Of a DNA stretch of 64,000 nucleotides, positions 34,775 to 44,989 are shown in pieces. The position numbers and the translations under genes are program-made. The notes below the pieces were generated by a model. The model saw only the letters and a list, made by a program, of their open reading frames with translations, was not told the origin of the DNA and did not search any database. The stretch's first letter is position 1. The number at the start of each line of letters is the position of its first letter. Origin of the DNA: Halobacteriales archaeon YIM A00013 (lineage in GTDB: Archaea > Halobacteriota > Halobacteria > Halobacteriales > Haloarculaceae); NCBI GenBank assembly GCA_025041195.1, contig JAKCFM010000001.1:2356001-2420000 (forward strand), read 5' to 3'.

Positions 34775-35874
34775 TCCAGAAGTTCCTCGTCGCCGTGTCG
34801 GTCACGAAGCCGCTCGAATGCGGCCTGTTGCTCTGCAATCCGTGCTGGCTGCTGATCGAAGACGTGCTGGAAGATCCCGGCGGGATCCGGCCGCTCGGTC
34901 GATTCGGCCGCATCGATTGCGTCAGCCACCTCGTCTTCGATCTCGTCGGTGATCGTCTCAATCCGTTCGTCGTCGAGAATTCCTTCTTCGCGAAGATACT
35001 TCTCCAACCGGTCGATCGGATCGCGATCTTTCCACTGTTCGACCTCCTCGTCGTCGCGATACACGCTCGGATCGTCTGCGGTCGTGTGCGCGCCGAACCG
35101 ATACTGGACGGCCTCGATCAACGTTGGCCGAGGCGCGTCACCGTCGGGATTTCGTGCCTTTTCGACGGCATCCCGGGTTACTTTATAGACGGCAAGCGGA
35201 TCCATTCCATCGACCTGCACGCCATCGAAGCCGTAGGCGGTTGCCTTCTGTGCAATCGTCTGGCTCGCCGTCTGGCGCTCTCGTGGAACGGATATCGCCC
35301 ACTGGTTGTTGTTACAGAAGAAAATTGATGGAGTATCGAAGACGCCAGCGAAGTTCAGCCCCTCGTGGAAATCTCCTTCGCTGGTTGCCCCATCACCGAA
35401 GTAGCACATAAACACCCGATCCTCGTCTTTCAGCTTCGACGCCCACGCCAGGCCCGTCGCGTGGGGGATCTGCGTGGCGATCGGAACGGCTGCTGGAAAC
35501 ACCGGTTTGCCGTCCATCTGGTTACCGCGCTCGTCGCCCATCCAGTACTGCAGGGTCTCGGCGAGCCCAACGTCCTTGCCGTAGACGGCAGCGTGCTCGC
35601 GGTAAGACGGAATGATCCAGTCGTCATCTCTCAGTGCATGGGCGCTGCCAACCTGTGCGCCCTCCTGACCCGACATCGGCGGGAACGTCCCCATTCGACC
35701 CTGTCGCTGGAGACTCACCGCGCGCTGGTCGAAATGCCGACCCAGTCGCATCTCGCGATACATCTCCACGAGCTCTGCGTCGTCGAGGTCGGGCACTGTG
35801 GCCCCGTCACGGACGCGGCCGTCCTCGTCGAGAATCTCTACTCGCGTGTCGGGATCGCGTTGTAACGTACTCAT
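34771..35874 (-). CDS. pdhA: 2-oxoacid dehydrogenase E1 alpha
   Basis: This is 367 residues. The thiamine-diphosphate binding motif GDGATSEGDFHEGLNFAGVF ends with the NNNQWAISVP segment. The phosphorylation-loop region YRFGAHTTADDPSVYRD is also conserved. It is the first gene of the operon. A lipA gene on the same strand lies 199 bp upstream, a sensible neighbour because lipoate is the E2 cofactor. Confidence 0.96.
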   Translation of the reverse strand: MSTLQRDPDTRVEILDEDGRVRDGATVPDLDDAELVEMYREMRLGRHFDQRAVSLQRQGRMGTFPPMSGQEGAQVGSAHALRDDDWIIPSYREHAAVYGKDVGLAETLQYWMGDERGNQMDGKPVFPAAVPIATQIPHATGLAWASKLKDEDRVFMCYFGDGATSEGDFHEGLNFAGVFDTPSIFFCNNNQWAISVPRERQTASQTIAQKATAYGFDGVQVDGMDPLAVYKVTRDAVEKARNPDGDAPRPTLIEAVQYRFGAHTTADDPSVYRDDEEVEQWKDRDPIDRLEKYLREEGILDDERIETITDEIEDEVADAIDAAESTERPDPAGIFQHVFDQQPARIAEQQAAFERLRDRHGDEELLE

Positions 35875-36073
35875 ACTTCCCTCCGTACCATACTCGAAAC
35901 TTTTCCGCAGACCGTATAGTGTTTTCGTAAAAATCTTTTCTTCGTTGCTATTCTTGCCTGGCAGGCGTTGGTTTCGTTAAATTCGATCCGCTCACACCTG
36001 GTGGTTCCGACCGGAATGTGGCGTGGTTCCCACCAGCTACTCAGTTTCCTCGAAAACAGATTGGAGTGCGTGA

Positions 36074-37012
36074 TTACGCCGAGTTTCCGTCGCCAGCTGC
36101 TCGTTGTCGTGCGGTTTCAGCGTCGTCACCATCCCTGAGGACGGATTCGATGAACAGCTCGCCAGCCCGGTACGAAGAGCGGACGAGCGGGCCACTCGCA
36201 CAGTAGGCAAAGTTGAACTCTTCGTGGGCGATCTGCTGATACGTGTTGAACTTATCCGGATGGACGTGTTTCGATACCTCGAGATGTCGTCTGGAGGGCT
36301 GGAGATACTGCCCGAACGTGACGATGTCCACGTCGATCTCTCGGAGATCACCGAGCGTCTGGTAGATTTCGTGGTCGTACTCGCCGACGCCGAGCATGAT
36401 CGACGTTTTGGTGTGAATGTCAGAGCGATCGGCGACGGTTGAGAGCACCGACAGTGACTGTTCGTAGCCTGCTCGACGGTCACGAACTGGCCACTGGAGC
36501 CGTTCGACGGTTTCGATATTGTGTGCGATTACGTCCGGTCCGGCGTCGATGATCCGTTGAATCTGCCGTGTTTCGCCCTGGAAATCCGGGATCAACACTT
36601 CGATAAGCGTTTCTGGGTGTCGGTCGTTGATCTCGCGAATGGTTTCGGCGAAGTGGCTCGCCCCCTGATCCGGAAGATCGTCCCGATCAACGGAGGTCAA
36701 AACAACATATTCGAGGCCAATTTCTGCGATCGCAGCGGCGACGTTCTCGGGTTCGTCGGGATCTAGAGGCTCCATTCCGCCCGTTTGCACGTCACAGAAG
36801 TTGCAGCCACGTGAACAGCGATCACCCATCAGCATGATGGTGGCCGTTCCCGGCCCGTCGCGACCGCTCCAACACTCCCCGAGGTTCGGGCAGTTGGCTT
36901 CTTCACACACCGTGTGTAGATCGTGCTCACGAAGCACCTGTTTGATTTCGGTGAAGCGACGTCCGGATGGTGGCCGCATCTTCAACCAGTCGGGCTTTCG
37001 CGCACGACTCAT
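36074..37012 (-). CDS. lipA: Lipoyl synthase
   Basis: This 312-residue radical SAM enzyme inserts two sulfurs into octanoyl chains on lipoyl domains. The auxiliary cluster motif [12 protein letters not shown] and the radical SAM motif CSRGCNFC are both intact. The C-terminus RSSYRAG is the expected end. It is placed just upstream of the oxoacid dehydrogenase operon whose E2 needs lipoate. No octanoyltransferase gene is seen in the window. Confidence 0.96.
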   Translation of the reverse strand: MSRARKPDWLKMRPPSGRRFTEIKQVLREHDLHTVCEEANCPNLGECWSGRDGPGTATIMLMGDRCSRGCNFCDVQTGGMEPLDPDEPENVAAAIAEIGLEYVVLTSVDRDDLPDQGASHFAETIREINDRHPETLIEVLIPDFQGETRQIQRIIDAGPDVIAHNIETVERLQWPVRDRRAGYEQSLSVLSTVADRSDIHTKTSIMLGVGEYDHEIYQTLGDLREIDVDIVTFGQYLQPSRRHLEVSKHVHPDKFNTYQQIAHEEFNFAYCASGPLVRSSYRAGELFIESVLRDGDDAETARQRAAGDGNSA

Positions 37013-37204
37013 ATACTGGATCGTAGCGCTTGGGCGAGTAAAGCTTGTGGATCACCGACCAGGGTGGGTGTACAACCGCGTTGGCGTTCAGTCTGTCCGT
37101 ACGCTGGCATTCAAATTCCAGGCTATAGCGGTTTGATCCAGACGATGAATCACAGCAAAATATATGCCAAAAGATATATTGTTTGCTTCCGTTTCGATAT
37201 AATA

Positions 37205-38143
37205 ATGAGACGCCGGCGGTTCATCACGGGGTCGGTTTCGCTAACGGCCATGCTATCTGGCTGTGTGTGGGCCGAGAGCTCCGATTGGGAGTCGCCGACC
37301 GGCCAGTCGAACGCCGAGACAAAAGCCGAGCCGGTGAAGGTGGCGTTACAGCCGGCTGATCCGACGGCAACCCAGACACCGACTGACACGTCGACATCGT
37401 CAACCTCGCTGACACGAACGTCCACGCCGCTTTCACAGGAGGCGTTCGTTTCGTCGTACGGGCAGTCGCTTCGGGCACGTGGCTATCAGGGCGACTGGGA
37501 GCTGTCGATGGCCGAATCATCGGTGACGATCACGTATGCTGTGACCCAACAGACACACAAACCGCTGTTTCGGGTGTTTCTGAACGCGTTTTTGGACCTG
37601 GTACGGACGAAAGATGAGCCACGAAACGCACAGTTCGTGGTGACGGCTGGTGACAACCGGTGGTATACGTGGACGCTTTCGAACGAGCGGGTTCGCGCGC
37701 ATCTCGGCGGATCGCTGGAGAAATCTGCGCTGATTTCGACGGCGTGGGAGGGGCGGACGGTGGTTTCGACGCCGACTGCAACAGAAACCCAGACACCATC
37801 GCCAACACCAACGACGACAGAGACCCAGACATCGACGCCAACGGGGACACAAACGCCAGGGCCAGATGAACCGATGACGCTGACGGTAGCCGTTCAGTTC
37901 GAGCACACGTGGGCTGGACGGTTGGCAGCAGGAACTCATTCCGAGCGAATCGAGGGCAACGGTGAGACGACGATCACCGTTGATATGGAGCGGCCACAGA
38001 AGCTCACTGTGACCGTCTGGGCGACCGCACATCCCAGAAAGACACTCACTGTCTCAATTATTCACCAGGAGGAGGTTGTTGAGGAGGATTCAACGGATCG
38101 TGGGACGATTTCGGTCGAATACATCCCACCGCAGGCAGAATGA
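37205..38143 (+). CDS. Twin-arginine lipoprotein of unknown function
   Basis: This is 312 residues from MRRRRFITGSVSLTAMLSGC. The run of four Arg and the lipobox LSGC predict export by Tat and lipid anchoring. Two Thr/Pro-rich linkers (TPTDTSTSSTSLTRTSTP and TPTATETQTPSPTPTTTETQ) separate a middle alpha/beta domain from a C-terminal beta domain. The open frame extends 94 codons upstream but lacks a signal there. It overlaps the helicase start by 4 bp, an odd pairing of a secreted protein and a helicase. Confidence 0.7.
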   Translation: MRRRRFITGSVSLTAMLSGCVWAESSDWESPTGQSNAETKAEPVKVALQPADPTATQTPTDTSTSSTSLTRTSTPLSQEAFVSSYGQSLRARGYQGDWELSMAESSVTITYAVTQQTHKPLFRVFLNAFLDLVRTKDEPRNAQFVVTAGDNRWYTWTLSNERVRAHLGGSLEKSALISTAWEGRTVVSTPTATETQTPSPTPTTTETQTSTPTGTQTPGPDEPMTLTVAVQFEHTWAGRLAAGTHSERIEGNGETTITVDMERPQKLTVTVWATAHPRKTLTVSIIHQEEVVEEDSTDRGTISVEYIPPQAE

Positions 38144-40515
38144 GAAATTCCTTTGACCCGTCGCCTCCGTTCTCGTCTGTGAACGTCGCAGAGCGGATTC
38201 CGAAGTTCGCCGACGCGTTTCCGTTCGAGTCGTTTAATCGGATGCAGTCGACGGCGATCAGCGGGATCTTAGAGCGCGACGACAACGTTGTCGTCAGTGC
38301 ACCAACGGCGTCTGGGAAAACTGCGCTCGCAGAGCTTGCGATCTGCAGGACGATCGACCGTGACGGCACGGCACTGTTCATCGCGCCACTGCGGGCGCTG
38401 ACGAACGAAAAAGAGCGCGAGTGGGAACGCTTCGAGGAGCTTGGCTTTTCGGTGTACGTCGTGACCGGCGAGCGCGAGTTGCACACTCGCCGGGCCGAAC
38501 GCGCTGACATTCTGGTGATGACGCCGGAGAAAGTCGACTCTGCGACACGAAAACACGATTCGGGGCGCTATTCGTTCATCACCGAGATCGACTGCTGTGT
38601 CATTGATGAGGTACATCTGCTGGACTCGGAACGACGAGGGAGCGTCCTTGAGGTAACGATCTCTCGGCTGCGACGGCTCTGTGCGCCACGAATCGTCGCG
38701 CTGTCGGCGACGATGGCAAACGTCGATGAGGTCGCGCAGTGGCTCGATGCGCCACCGGAAACCACGTTTACGTTCGATGATGAGTATCGGCCGATTCCGT
38801 TGACGGCGGAGGTCCAGACGTACACGCACGGCGACAACCCGTTTGCAGACAAGTATCGCCGGCTCTATCGCGCGCTCGATCTTGCTGAGCCACACATCCG
38901 AGACGAGGGCCAGGCGCTCGTATTCGTCGCGTCGCGGTCGGATACCCGTCAGGCCGCAGAGAAAGCACGCGACGAACTGGCACAGCGCGACGTCCCAATG
39001 GGTGCCCGCGGCGAATACGATTTTCATACCGAGACCCAGCAGCTCTCGAACGAAACGCTCAGAAAGTCAGTGCTCGACGGCGTCGGGTTTCACCACGCCG
39101 GGCTATCGACCGACGATAAAACGCTCGTCGAGCGATGGTTTCGCGAAGGAAAGATCCAGTTGTTGTTTTCGACCTCAACGCTGGCGTGGGGCGTGAATCT
39201 GCCGGCCAGATGTGTCGTCATTCGCGACACGAAGCTCCACGATCCCCTCGAAGGGGAAGTGGACATGAGCCCGCTGGACGTGTTGCAGATGCTTGGTCGT
39301 GCGGGCCGGCCCGGCTACGACGATGCCGGCTACGCCTACGTTGTCTGTGACCAGGCTGATGCCGACCGATACCGATCGCTGCTTGCAGACGGCAAACCGA
39401 TCGAATCCCGCCTCGCGGAGGATCTCCCCGCGCATCTGAACGCCGAGGTTGCTCTCGGGACGGTCGACAACGTGGCCGACGTTGTGTCGTGGCTCGAAAC
39501 GACATTTTATTTCGTCAGAACAACTGCTGATGATACCCGTGCGGACGCAGATCAGTTGCGCGAAATCGCCGTGGAGACGCTCGAAACTGTCGACGACGAC
39601 GGCTTCGTGTCGATTGACGACGATGGACAGGTCGAACCGACCCCACTTGGCCAGCTCACGTCTCGGTTTTATCTCCGATTACCGACGGCACGCACGTTCG
39701 ATCGACTGACTGAGCAGTCGTCGATAGACGCTGCTGCCGTGCTGGCGACGATCGCACGCGCGAGTGAATTCGATAGCGTGGCAGCACGACAGAGCGAGCG
39801 CGAGGCGATTTCGGCCGTCGTCTCCGGACAACCTGGACTGACCGATCTGAGTCACCGGAAGGTGTTTGCCATCCTCCAATCGAGCATGAGCGGCTCGACA
39901 CCGAGCGCGCTCCAGAGCGATGCGTGGGTGATTCGGCACAATGCACTCCGGTTGCTCGCGGCCCTGCGCGCGTTTCTGGACCGATTTGGCGATCCGCCGG
40001 CGGCAAACGTCGCCCGCCGCGTTGAGGCCCGCATCGAGAACGCGATCAGCGACGATGCAGTTGGACTGACCGCGATCGATGGCGTCGGCACCGGGCGCGC
40101 ACAAACGCTCGCCAGGGCTGGACTGTCGACGCCAGCGGACGTTCGAGCGGCCGACCTCGACGGCCTCGTCGATGCCGGACTCTCCGATGGCGTCGCCCAG
40201 CGCGTGCTCGAAAGCGCGCATTCGTTGCCCGCAGTCGAGATCGACTGGGGCGCGTTTCCAGAGACGATTCCGGCGGGTGAGAATGACCTCCGCGAGGTTA
40301 CGATTCGGACGACGGCCGGCAGCGCACGTGCGTCGATCGCCGTCACCGTCAACGACGTCTCGATGACCGATACGACCACATATCTCGGCGAGACGACGGT
40401 TCCGGTGGGCGTGTTCGGCGGCGATGTCGACACGCTTGAGTACACAATCACTGTGAGCTTCCCAGAGCTCCCGCTCGTGCCGGTTGTCGAGTCAAAAGAA
40501 GTGCGCGTGGTTTAG
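38140..40515 (+). CDS. Ski2-family DEAD/DEAH helicase (Hel308/Brr2-like)
   Basis: This is 791 residues. The helicase motifs are Q-motif FNRMQ, motif I APTASGKT, motif II DEVH, motif III SAT, then GFHHAG, motif V TSTLAWGVNLPAR and motif VI QMLGRAGRPGYD. A winged-helix and ratchet-like region follows, then a helix-hairpin-helix TAIDGVGTGRAQTLARAGLS and a C-terminal beta domain resembling Sec63/immunoglobulin-like folds. Hel308 proteins act at stalled forks. This one may be the second haloarchaeal form; exact orthology is uncertain. Confidence 0.88.
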   Translation: MRNSFDPSPPFSSVNVAERIPKFADAFPFESFNRMQSTAISGILERDDNVVVSAPTASGKTALAELAICRTIDRDGTALFIAPLRALTNEKEREWERFEELGFSVYVVTGERELHTRRAERADILVMTPEKVDSATRKHDSGRYSFITEIDCCVIDEVHLLDSERRGSVLEVTISRLRRLCAPRIVALSATMANVDEVAQWLDAPPETTFTFDDEYRPIPLTAEVQTYTHGDNPFADKYRRLYRALDLAEPHIRDEGQALVFVASRSDTRQAAEKARDELAQRDVPMGARGEYDFHTETQQLSNETLRKSVLDGVGFHHAGLSTDDKTLVERWFREGKIQLLFSTSTLAWGVNLPARCVVIRDTKLHDPLEGEVDMSPLDVLQMLGRAGRPGYDDAGYAYVVCDQADADRYRSLLADGKPIESRLAEDLPAHLNAEVALGTVDNVADVVSWLETTFYFVRTTADDTRADADQLREIAVETLETVDDDGFVSIDDDGQVEPTPLGQLTSRFYLRLPTARTFDRLTEQSSIDAAAVLATIARASEFDSVAARQSEREAISAVVSGQPGLTDLSHRKVFAILQSSMSGSTPSALQSDAWVIRHNALRLLAALRAFLDRFGDPPAANVARRVEARIENAISDDAVGLTAIDGVGTGRAQTLARAGLSTPADVRAADLDGLVDAGLSDGVAQRVLESAHSLPAVEIDWGAFPETIPAGENDLREVTIRTTAGSARASIAVTVNDVSMTDTTTYLGETTVPVGVFGGDVDTLEYTITVSFPELPLVPVVESKEVRVV

Positions 40516-42155
40516 AGGCCGCTCGTTACGCGACTCCAGTTTCTAGCGCCGTCTGCTCGGTAGCCAATCCACGGCGACACTGCCGTGTTCCAGACGAGCG
40601 CTCCCGTGGCGTGTGCGTAGTCGGCGTGTCCGTTCCATTCGCCGCCCGCTGATGGATCGCCACTGTTGGTTCCCTGACCGTTGAACAGCGTTCTGGTGCC
40701 GGAATCGTCGAGCCCATCGCGTGTGAGACCCTGCACGTTTGCGAGCACCGTTTCGACGGCGCCGGTATCTACCGTAAGCCGCCAGGACCGTCCACCCTGA
40801 CAGACCACATTCGAGAGCACGTTTCTTGCCCCCGAAATCCGTGCACTGACACGACTCCCATCTGCGCCACCGAGCCGGACGTTCGAAACGCGGTGTCCCG
40901 CTCCATCGAGTCTGATGGCCGGTGCGTTCTGCTGTTTCGTTCCGAAACCATCGACAGCGAGCCCATCGACAACCGTGTTCGCCCCAGTGAGCCGAACGAC
41001 CGAGCCACCGATGTTCGTGGCGCGTATCGTCGAGTACTGCGACTGGCTAGCGCCGGAAACGATCGCGTGCTGTGCGTCTTTGATCGTCGCGTTCGAAACG
41101 ACGTTGCCGCTCACCGATCGCTCGCGGAACACCGCACCGTCGGCCGTCCCCTCGGCGTACACGTTGGTGATGGCGTTGTTGACGCCCTGGAGCTCGATGC
41201 CGGGCGAACAGTTGTACAGCGAGAGATTCGAGAACTGACTCGTCGAGTTGTTGCTGTAGATCCCGCCCTTCTTCGCACTGATGAGGTGGCAGTTGTCGAT
41301 CTTCAGCCGGGTACCCGTCCCGAGATGGACGTTCCATCCACGGTTGTTCTCGATCCAGCAGTTTCTGATCCGTGTTCCCGAGGTGGAGCCAGCGAGGCGC
41401 ATCCCGTCGCCCCAGGAGTATCGAACGATCAGATTCTCATACACCGTGTCGATAATGTTGCCATCCCCCTCGATGAGATGCCCGGACGATCTGGTGCCGT
41501 TTGGAAACGTCCCGAGAACGCTCATATTGCTCACGCCACCGAAATTCCCGCTGTCGTCGCTCTGGAACGTGATCACCGAGCCGTCTTCTGGGGCCGCGTT
41601 TAGCACGGTTGATCGCACACCAGCCCCGGAGAAATACACCGCATCGTTCTCGTAGTCGCCATCGGACGGTGTTTGCAGCCCCGACGCACGAAACTGCCCT
41701 GGCTCGAATGAAACGTGTCCACCGGCTGGAACCACCGACGAATCAAGGATCCATGGATCGTCCTTCGTGCCGCTCCCCCCGGTTGCAAACTGTGTGGCCT
41801 GTCGAACGCCGTTCGTCCGCTGGAACGCTCCATCTGGCCCCGAAACATCCATTGCGTGCCAGTCGTTGCCGATCCAGACGTAGAGCGTCCCCTGTTCGGG
41901 CGGATGCGTGACGAAATACTCCTGGCCTGGTGCAGAACCCTTTTCTGGGCGCTCTGAAAGCGGGCCCGCGAGCCGCGATGCGTCGTAGGGCTCTGATGGG
42001 CGCGCGAGATTGTTCGTGGGCTGATCGTTCATCTCCGTCGCCGTCGACTCGTCCTCCGAAGACCAGTCAAAACACCCCGCCAGCGACCCAGCCCCCACCA
42101 CTGCGGTCGTCCGCAACACTGACCGTCGAGGAATTGATCGGCGATCTTCTGTCAT
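40512..42155 (-). CDS. Secreted right-handed beta-helix lipoprotein
   Basis: This is 547 residues with a Tat signal (PRRSVLRTTAVVGAGSLAGC). The first 120 residues after it carry LSERPEKGSAPGQEYFVTHP and LYVWIGNDWHAMD, like short phage tail-fibre or surface-repeat modules. Residues of about 150-470 are coiled beta repeats with N-rich turns (NCWIENNRGWNVHLG, NVYAEGTADGAVF), typical of pectate-lyase-like beta-helices. The C-terminus repeats a module-like ALVWNTAVSPWIGYRADGAR. It is probably a cell-surface or polysaccharide-binding protein. The substrate is unknown. Confidence 0.8.
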   Translation of the reverse strand: MTEDRRSIPRRSVLRTTAVVGAGSLAGCFDWSSEDESTATEMNDQPTNNLARPSEPYDASRLAGPLSERPEKGSAPGQEYFVTHPPEQGTLYVWIGNDWHAMDVSGPDGAFQRTNGVRQATQFATGGSGTKDDPWILDSSVVPAGGHVSFEPGQFRASGLQTPSDGDYENDAVYFSGAGVRSTVLNAAPEDGSVITFQSDDSGNFGGVSNMSVLGTFPNGTRSSGHLIEGDGNIIDTVYENLIVRYSWGDGMRLAGSTSGTRIRNCWIENNRGWNVHLGTGTRLKIDNCHLISAKKGGIYSNNSTSQFSNLSLYNCSPGIELQGVNNAITNVYAEGTADGAVFRERSVSGNVVSNATIKDAQHAIVSGASQSQYSTIRATNIGGSVVRLTGANTVVDGLAVDGFGTKQQNAPAIRLDGAGHRVSNVRLGGADGSRVSARISGARNVLSNVVCQGGRSWRLTVDTGAVETVLANVQGLTRDGLDDSGTRTLFNGQGTNSGDPSAGGEWNGHADYAHATGALVWNTAVSPWIGYRADGARNWSRVTSGL

Positions 42156-42287
42156 TAGAGTTGAACTATTGGAGAAATATAAGGGTCTTGTGGCTCGTCA
42201 AACGTGTCCGGTAATCTGGAATGTATCTGGGTCGTTCTCGTGGGACCCAATCACAGTGGCTTTGGCAGTCGCCCGTCCAGTAGCGGT

Positions 42288-43316
42288 ATGCACGGCTCGA
42301 TGGAGGGGGAGACGGTACACGTACCGTCGCCCGCTCGCGAACGGTTTTACGACAGTCGGGGGTACGGTCACCCACGAGGTGATGGGCTCGCGCTGTCGCC
42401 GGCTGAGGCCGCCCATCTGCTGTATCGTGGTGATCTTGATGCAGTGGATGGGAAGGGATTTCAGTCGTTTTTGGCGACCACGGACGCGCTCGTTCCGTTT
42501 CTCGTGTACAAGGATCTCAGAGAGCGCGGCTTTTATCTGTCTCCTGCGCGGGATGGGTGGGTCGGACGTGACGTGGCTGATCGGGCGGATTTCATCGTCT
42601 ATCCGCGCGGAAACGGTCCCTGGGACGGCGTCACCGAGTATGCGGTGCAGGTAGTGGGCGAACGCGAGCCGATCTCCCTGACGGAGCGTTCGGGGACGCT
42701 CGCGGTTGTTGACGAAGAAAGCGAGATCACCTACTTCAGCGTTGCGGAGGCACCGCTGACGGGTTCGACAGCCCACGACCTCCCGACCGACGTGCCGGGA
42801 ATGTTGCTCGCCGATCGCGTGGTGTTGTGGGACTGTCCATCGGAACTGTACGAGCGGGCGTTTTTCGGCCAGGCACTCGGCGACGGTCCATCGAACGATG
42901 GCGACCCGCTGTCGATTCAGTGCTCGCTCGTTGAGGCAGCGTATCTTGCTGACGAGGGTATCATCCGGACCGATGCGGGCACCGACGGCATCATTGAGCG
43001 CGGCCGTGCCGTGGTTGGCGACCGGTTTGACCGTCGGCTGGCGGTGTATCGCGAACTCAGAGACCGGCAGCTCGTCCCGAAGACGGGTTACAAATACGGC
43101 GCGGATTTCCGGACGTACGATGACGTCGACCACGTTGAATCGTTGCCCCACTCGAACGATCTCGTTCGAGTGCGCCCGTCGGGAAAACCAATGGCAACGC
43201 GTGAGCTGGCGCTAGACGTGCGGATGGCTCACGGTGTCCGTAAGCGAATGGTTTTTGCTCTGACCGACGCGAAAGGCGAGATAGACTGGCGGTCGGTCAG
43301 TCGTCTCACACCATGA
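42288..43316 (+). CDS. endA: tRNA-splicing endonuclease EndA
   Basis: This is about 342 residues from MHGSMEGETVHV (an ATG four codons later is possible, and the open frame reaches back to 42204). Two similar halves are seen, as in the fused alpha2-type archaeal enzyme. The C-terminal half holds the catalytic Tyr-His-Lys set (YGADFRTY, PHSNDLVRV, VRKRMVFAL). It removes introns at bulge-helix-bulge sites. It is coupled to trpS by a 4-bp overlap; haloarchaeal tRNA-Trp usually contains an intron, which makes the pairing apt. Confidence 0.93.
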   Translation: MHGSMEGETVHVPSPARERFYDSRGYGHPRGDGLALSPAEAAHLLYRGDLDAVDGKGFQSFLATTDALVPFLVYKDLRERGFYLSPARDGWVGRDVADRADFIVYPRGNGPWDGVTEYAVQVVGEREPISLTERSGTLAVVDEESEITYFSVAEAPLTGSTAHDLPTDVPGMLLADRVVLWDCPSELYERAFFGQALGDGPSNDGDPLSIQCSLVEAAYLADEGIIRTDAGTDGIIERGRAVVGDRFDRRLAVYRELRDRQLVPKTGYKYGADFRTYDDVDHVESLPHSNDLVRVRPSGKPMATRELALDVRMAHGVRKRMVFALTDAKGEIDWRSVSRLTP

Positions 43317-44848
43317 CCCGGCACGAACACGACGCCTCTATGGACGAATCAGACGGAGTCAAACGGACGGATGGCGGGACCGCCGAGGAAACAGATGATG
43401 TTGCGCTCGATCCCTGGGGTTCCTCGACGGTCGAGGATTATCGCAAGCTGTTCGAGGAGTTTGGCATCGAGGCGTTTGAGGACGTGCTCGATTCAGTGTC
43501 AGCGCCCCATTATCTGATGCGACGCGGTGTGATCTTTGGCCACCGCGAGTACGATCGCGTCCTCGAAGGGATGGAAGACCAGAATGCGGCGGTTCTATCG
43601 GGGTTCATGCCGACCGGCGATCCGCATATCGGTCACAAGCTTGTTTTCGATGAGATCATCTGGCACCAGCGCCACGGTGCCGACGCATTCTCATTGATCG
43701 CGGATCTTGAGGCGCATTCTGCCCGCGGGCTTGACTGGGACGAGATCGAAACTCACGCGCGTGACTATCTACTCTCTCTGCTGGCGCTTGGGTTCGACCC
43801 CGAGGCAGGTGAGCTCTACCGGCAATCAGAGAACCGCGAGGTCCAGGATCTGGCGTTCGAGCTGGGAATCGAGACGAATCTCTCCGAACTCCAGGCAATC
43901 TACGGCTTCGACGGCGAGACCGACGTCTCGCATATGCAGAGCGTCGTCACGCAGATGGCTGATATTCTGTATCCCCAGCTCGAAGAACCCCGGCCGACCG
44001 TGATTCCTGTTGGTCCGGATCAGGACCCCCACGTTCGGCTTGCGCGGGATCTGGCGGCACGCATGCGAGCGTTCAAAGTAACCGAGGCGTATGCCAGCTT
44101 CGAGACCGACGAGGCAAACCGCGAGCTGCTCGGCGCGGTGTACGAACAGCTCGACGATGCGGATACCGAGGTCATTCGCTGTGAAGCGGCCGCTGAATTC
44201 GTCGCTGAGCAGTACTCTGCGCCCGAACTCGAATCGAGCCTTCGTGCTGCGGGCAAGGAGCCGCTCCGCCACCGGGTGCGGTTTTTGGATCGAAACGCCG
44301 ACGAGGAGACGTTCACCGCGCTGATCGACGCAATCGATGGCGAAAAACGCGTCTATGAGGGACACATCGACGCGTTCGATCTCGACCGAACGGCTGCACA
44401 TGAGCTCGCTCGCGAGATCGAAGTCGAGCACGGTGGCTATGGCTTCTATCCGCCATCATCGATCTATCACCGGTTCATGACCGGGCTCACCGGTGGAAAG
44501 ATGTCCTCCTCAATCCCAGCGAGTCACATCAGTTTGCTCGATGATCCACAAACGGGGTATGAGAAGGTGAAATCAGCGACCACCGGTGGCCGCGATACGG
44601 CCGAAAAACAGCGCGAGCTCGGCGGTGAAGCCGATGACTGTCCGGTGTACGAGCTGTATGCGTATCTGCTGGCCGATGACGATGATGATCTGGCCACAAC
44701 CGTCTACGAAGAGTGTGTCACCGGCGAGCGACTCTGTGGGGGCTGTAAAGAACAGGCTGCAGAGCTGATGCGCGAGTTCCTCGACGACCACCAGGAAAAA
44801 CGCGAGGAAGTCAAACCACTTCTTGATTCGCTGGAAATTGGGCTGTAG
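43313..44848 (+). CDS. trpS: Tryptophanyl-tRNA synthetase
   Basis: This is 511 residues. The first 35 or so are an acidic tail, then VEDYRKLFEEFGIEAFEDVL. The HIGH motif is in GDPHIGHKLVF and the KMSKS motif is KMSSSIP. The C-terminal part has YAYLLADDD and a Cys-rich CVTGERLCGGCKEQA segment common in archaeal TrpRS. The start lies in an ATGA overlap with endA. Confidence 0.95.
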   Translation: MTRHEHDASMDESDGVKRTDGGTAEETDDVALDPWGSSTVEDYRKLFEEFGIEAFEDVLDSVSAPHYLMRRGVIFGHREYDRVLEGMEDQNAAVLSGFMPTGDPHIGHKLVFDEIIWHQRHGADAFSLIADLEAHSARGLDWDEIETHARDYLLSLLALGFDPEAGELYRQSENREVQDLAFELGIETNLSELQAIYGFDGETDVSHMQSVVTQMADILYPQLEEPRPTVIPVGPDQDPHVRLARDLAARMRAFKVTEAYASFETDEANRELLGAVYEQLDDADTEVIRCEAAAEFVAEQYSAPELESSLRAAGKEPLRHRVRFLDRNADEETFTALIDAIDGEKRVYEGHIDAFDLDRTAAHELAREIEVEHGGYGFYPPSSIYHRFMTGLTGGKMSSSIPASHISLLDDPQTGYEKVKSATTGGRDTAEKQRELGGEADDCPVYELYAYLLADDDDDLATTVYEECVTGERLCGGCKEQAAELMREFLDDHQEKREEVKPLLDSLEIGL

Positions 44849-44989
44849 AACTACGCAAACCACACCTTTACGGACCCGATCTCATGTTACTGCCACCGAT
44901 TTATTTAATAATAGAATAATTTATTATCTGCTGTAAGATAGTTTGTGTATGGTCCTCGATTTGGTTCTTGTTCTCGAACGTGGTGATAG

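Noticed and set aside
36923-37204. N-terminal extension of the lipoprotein before helicase
   Set aside because: The 94 extra codons precede a clear twin-arginine signal and lipobox, so the start is at 37205.
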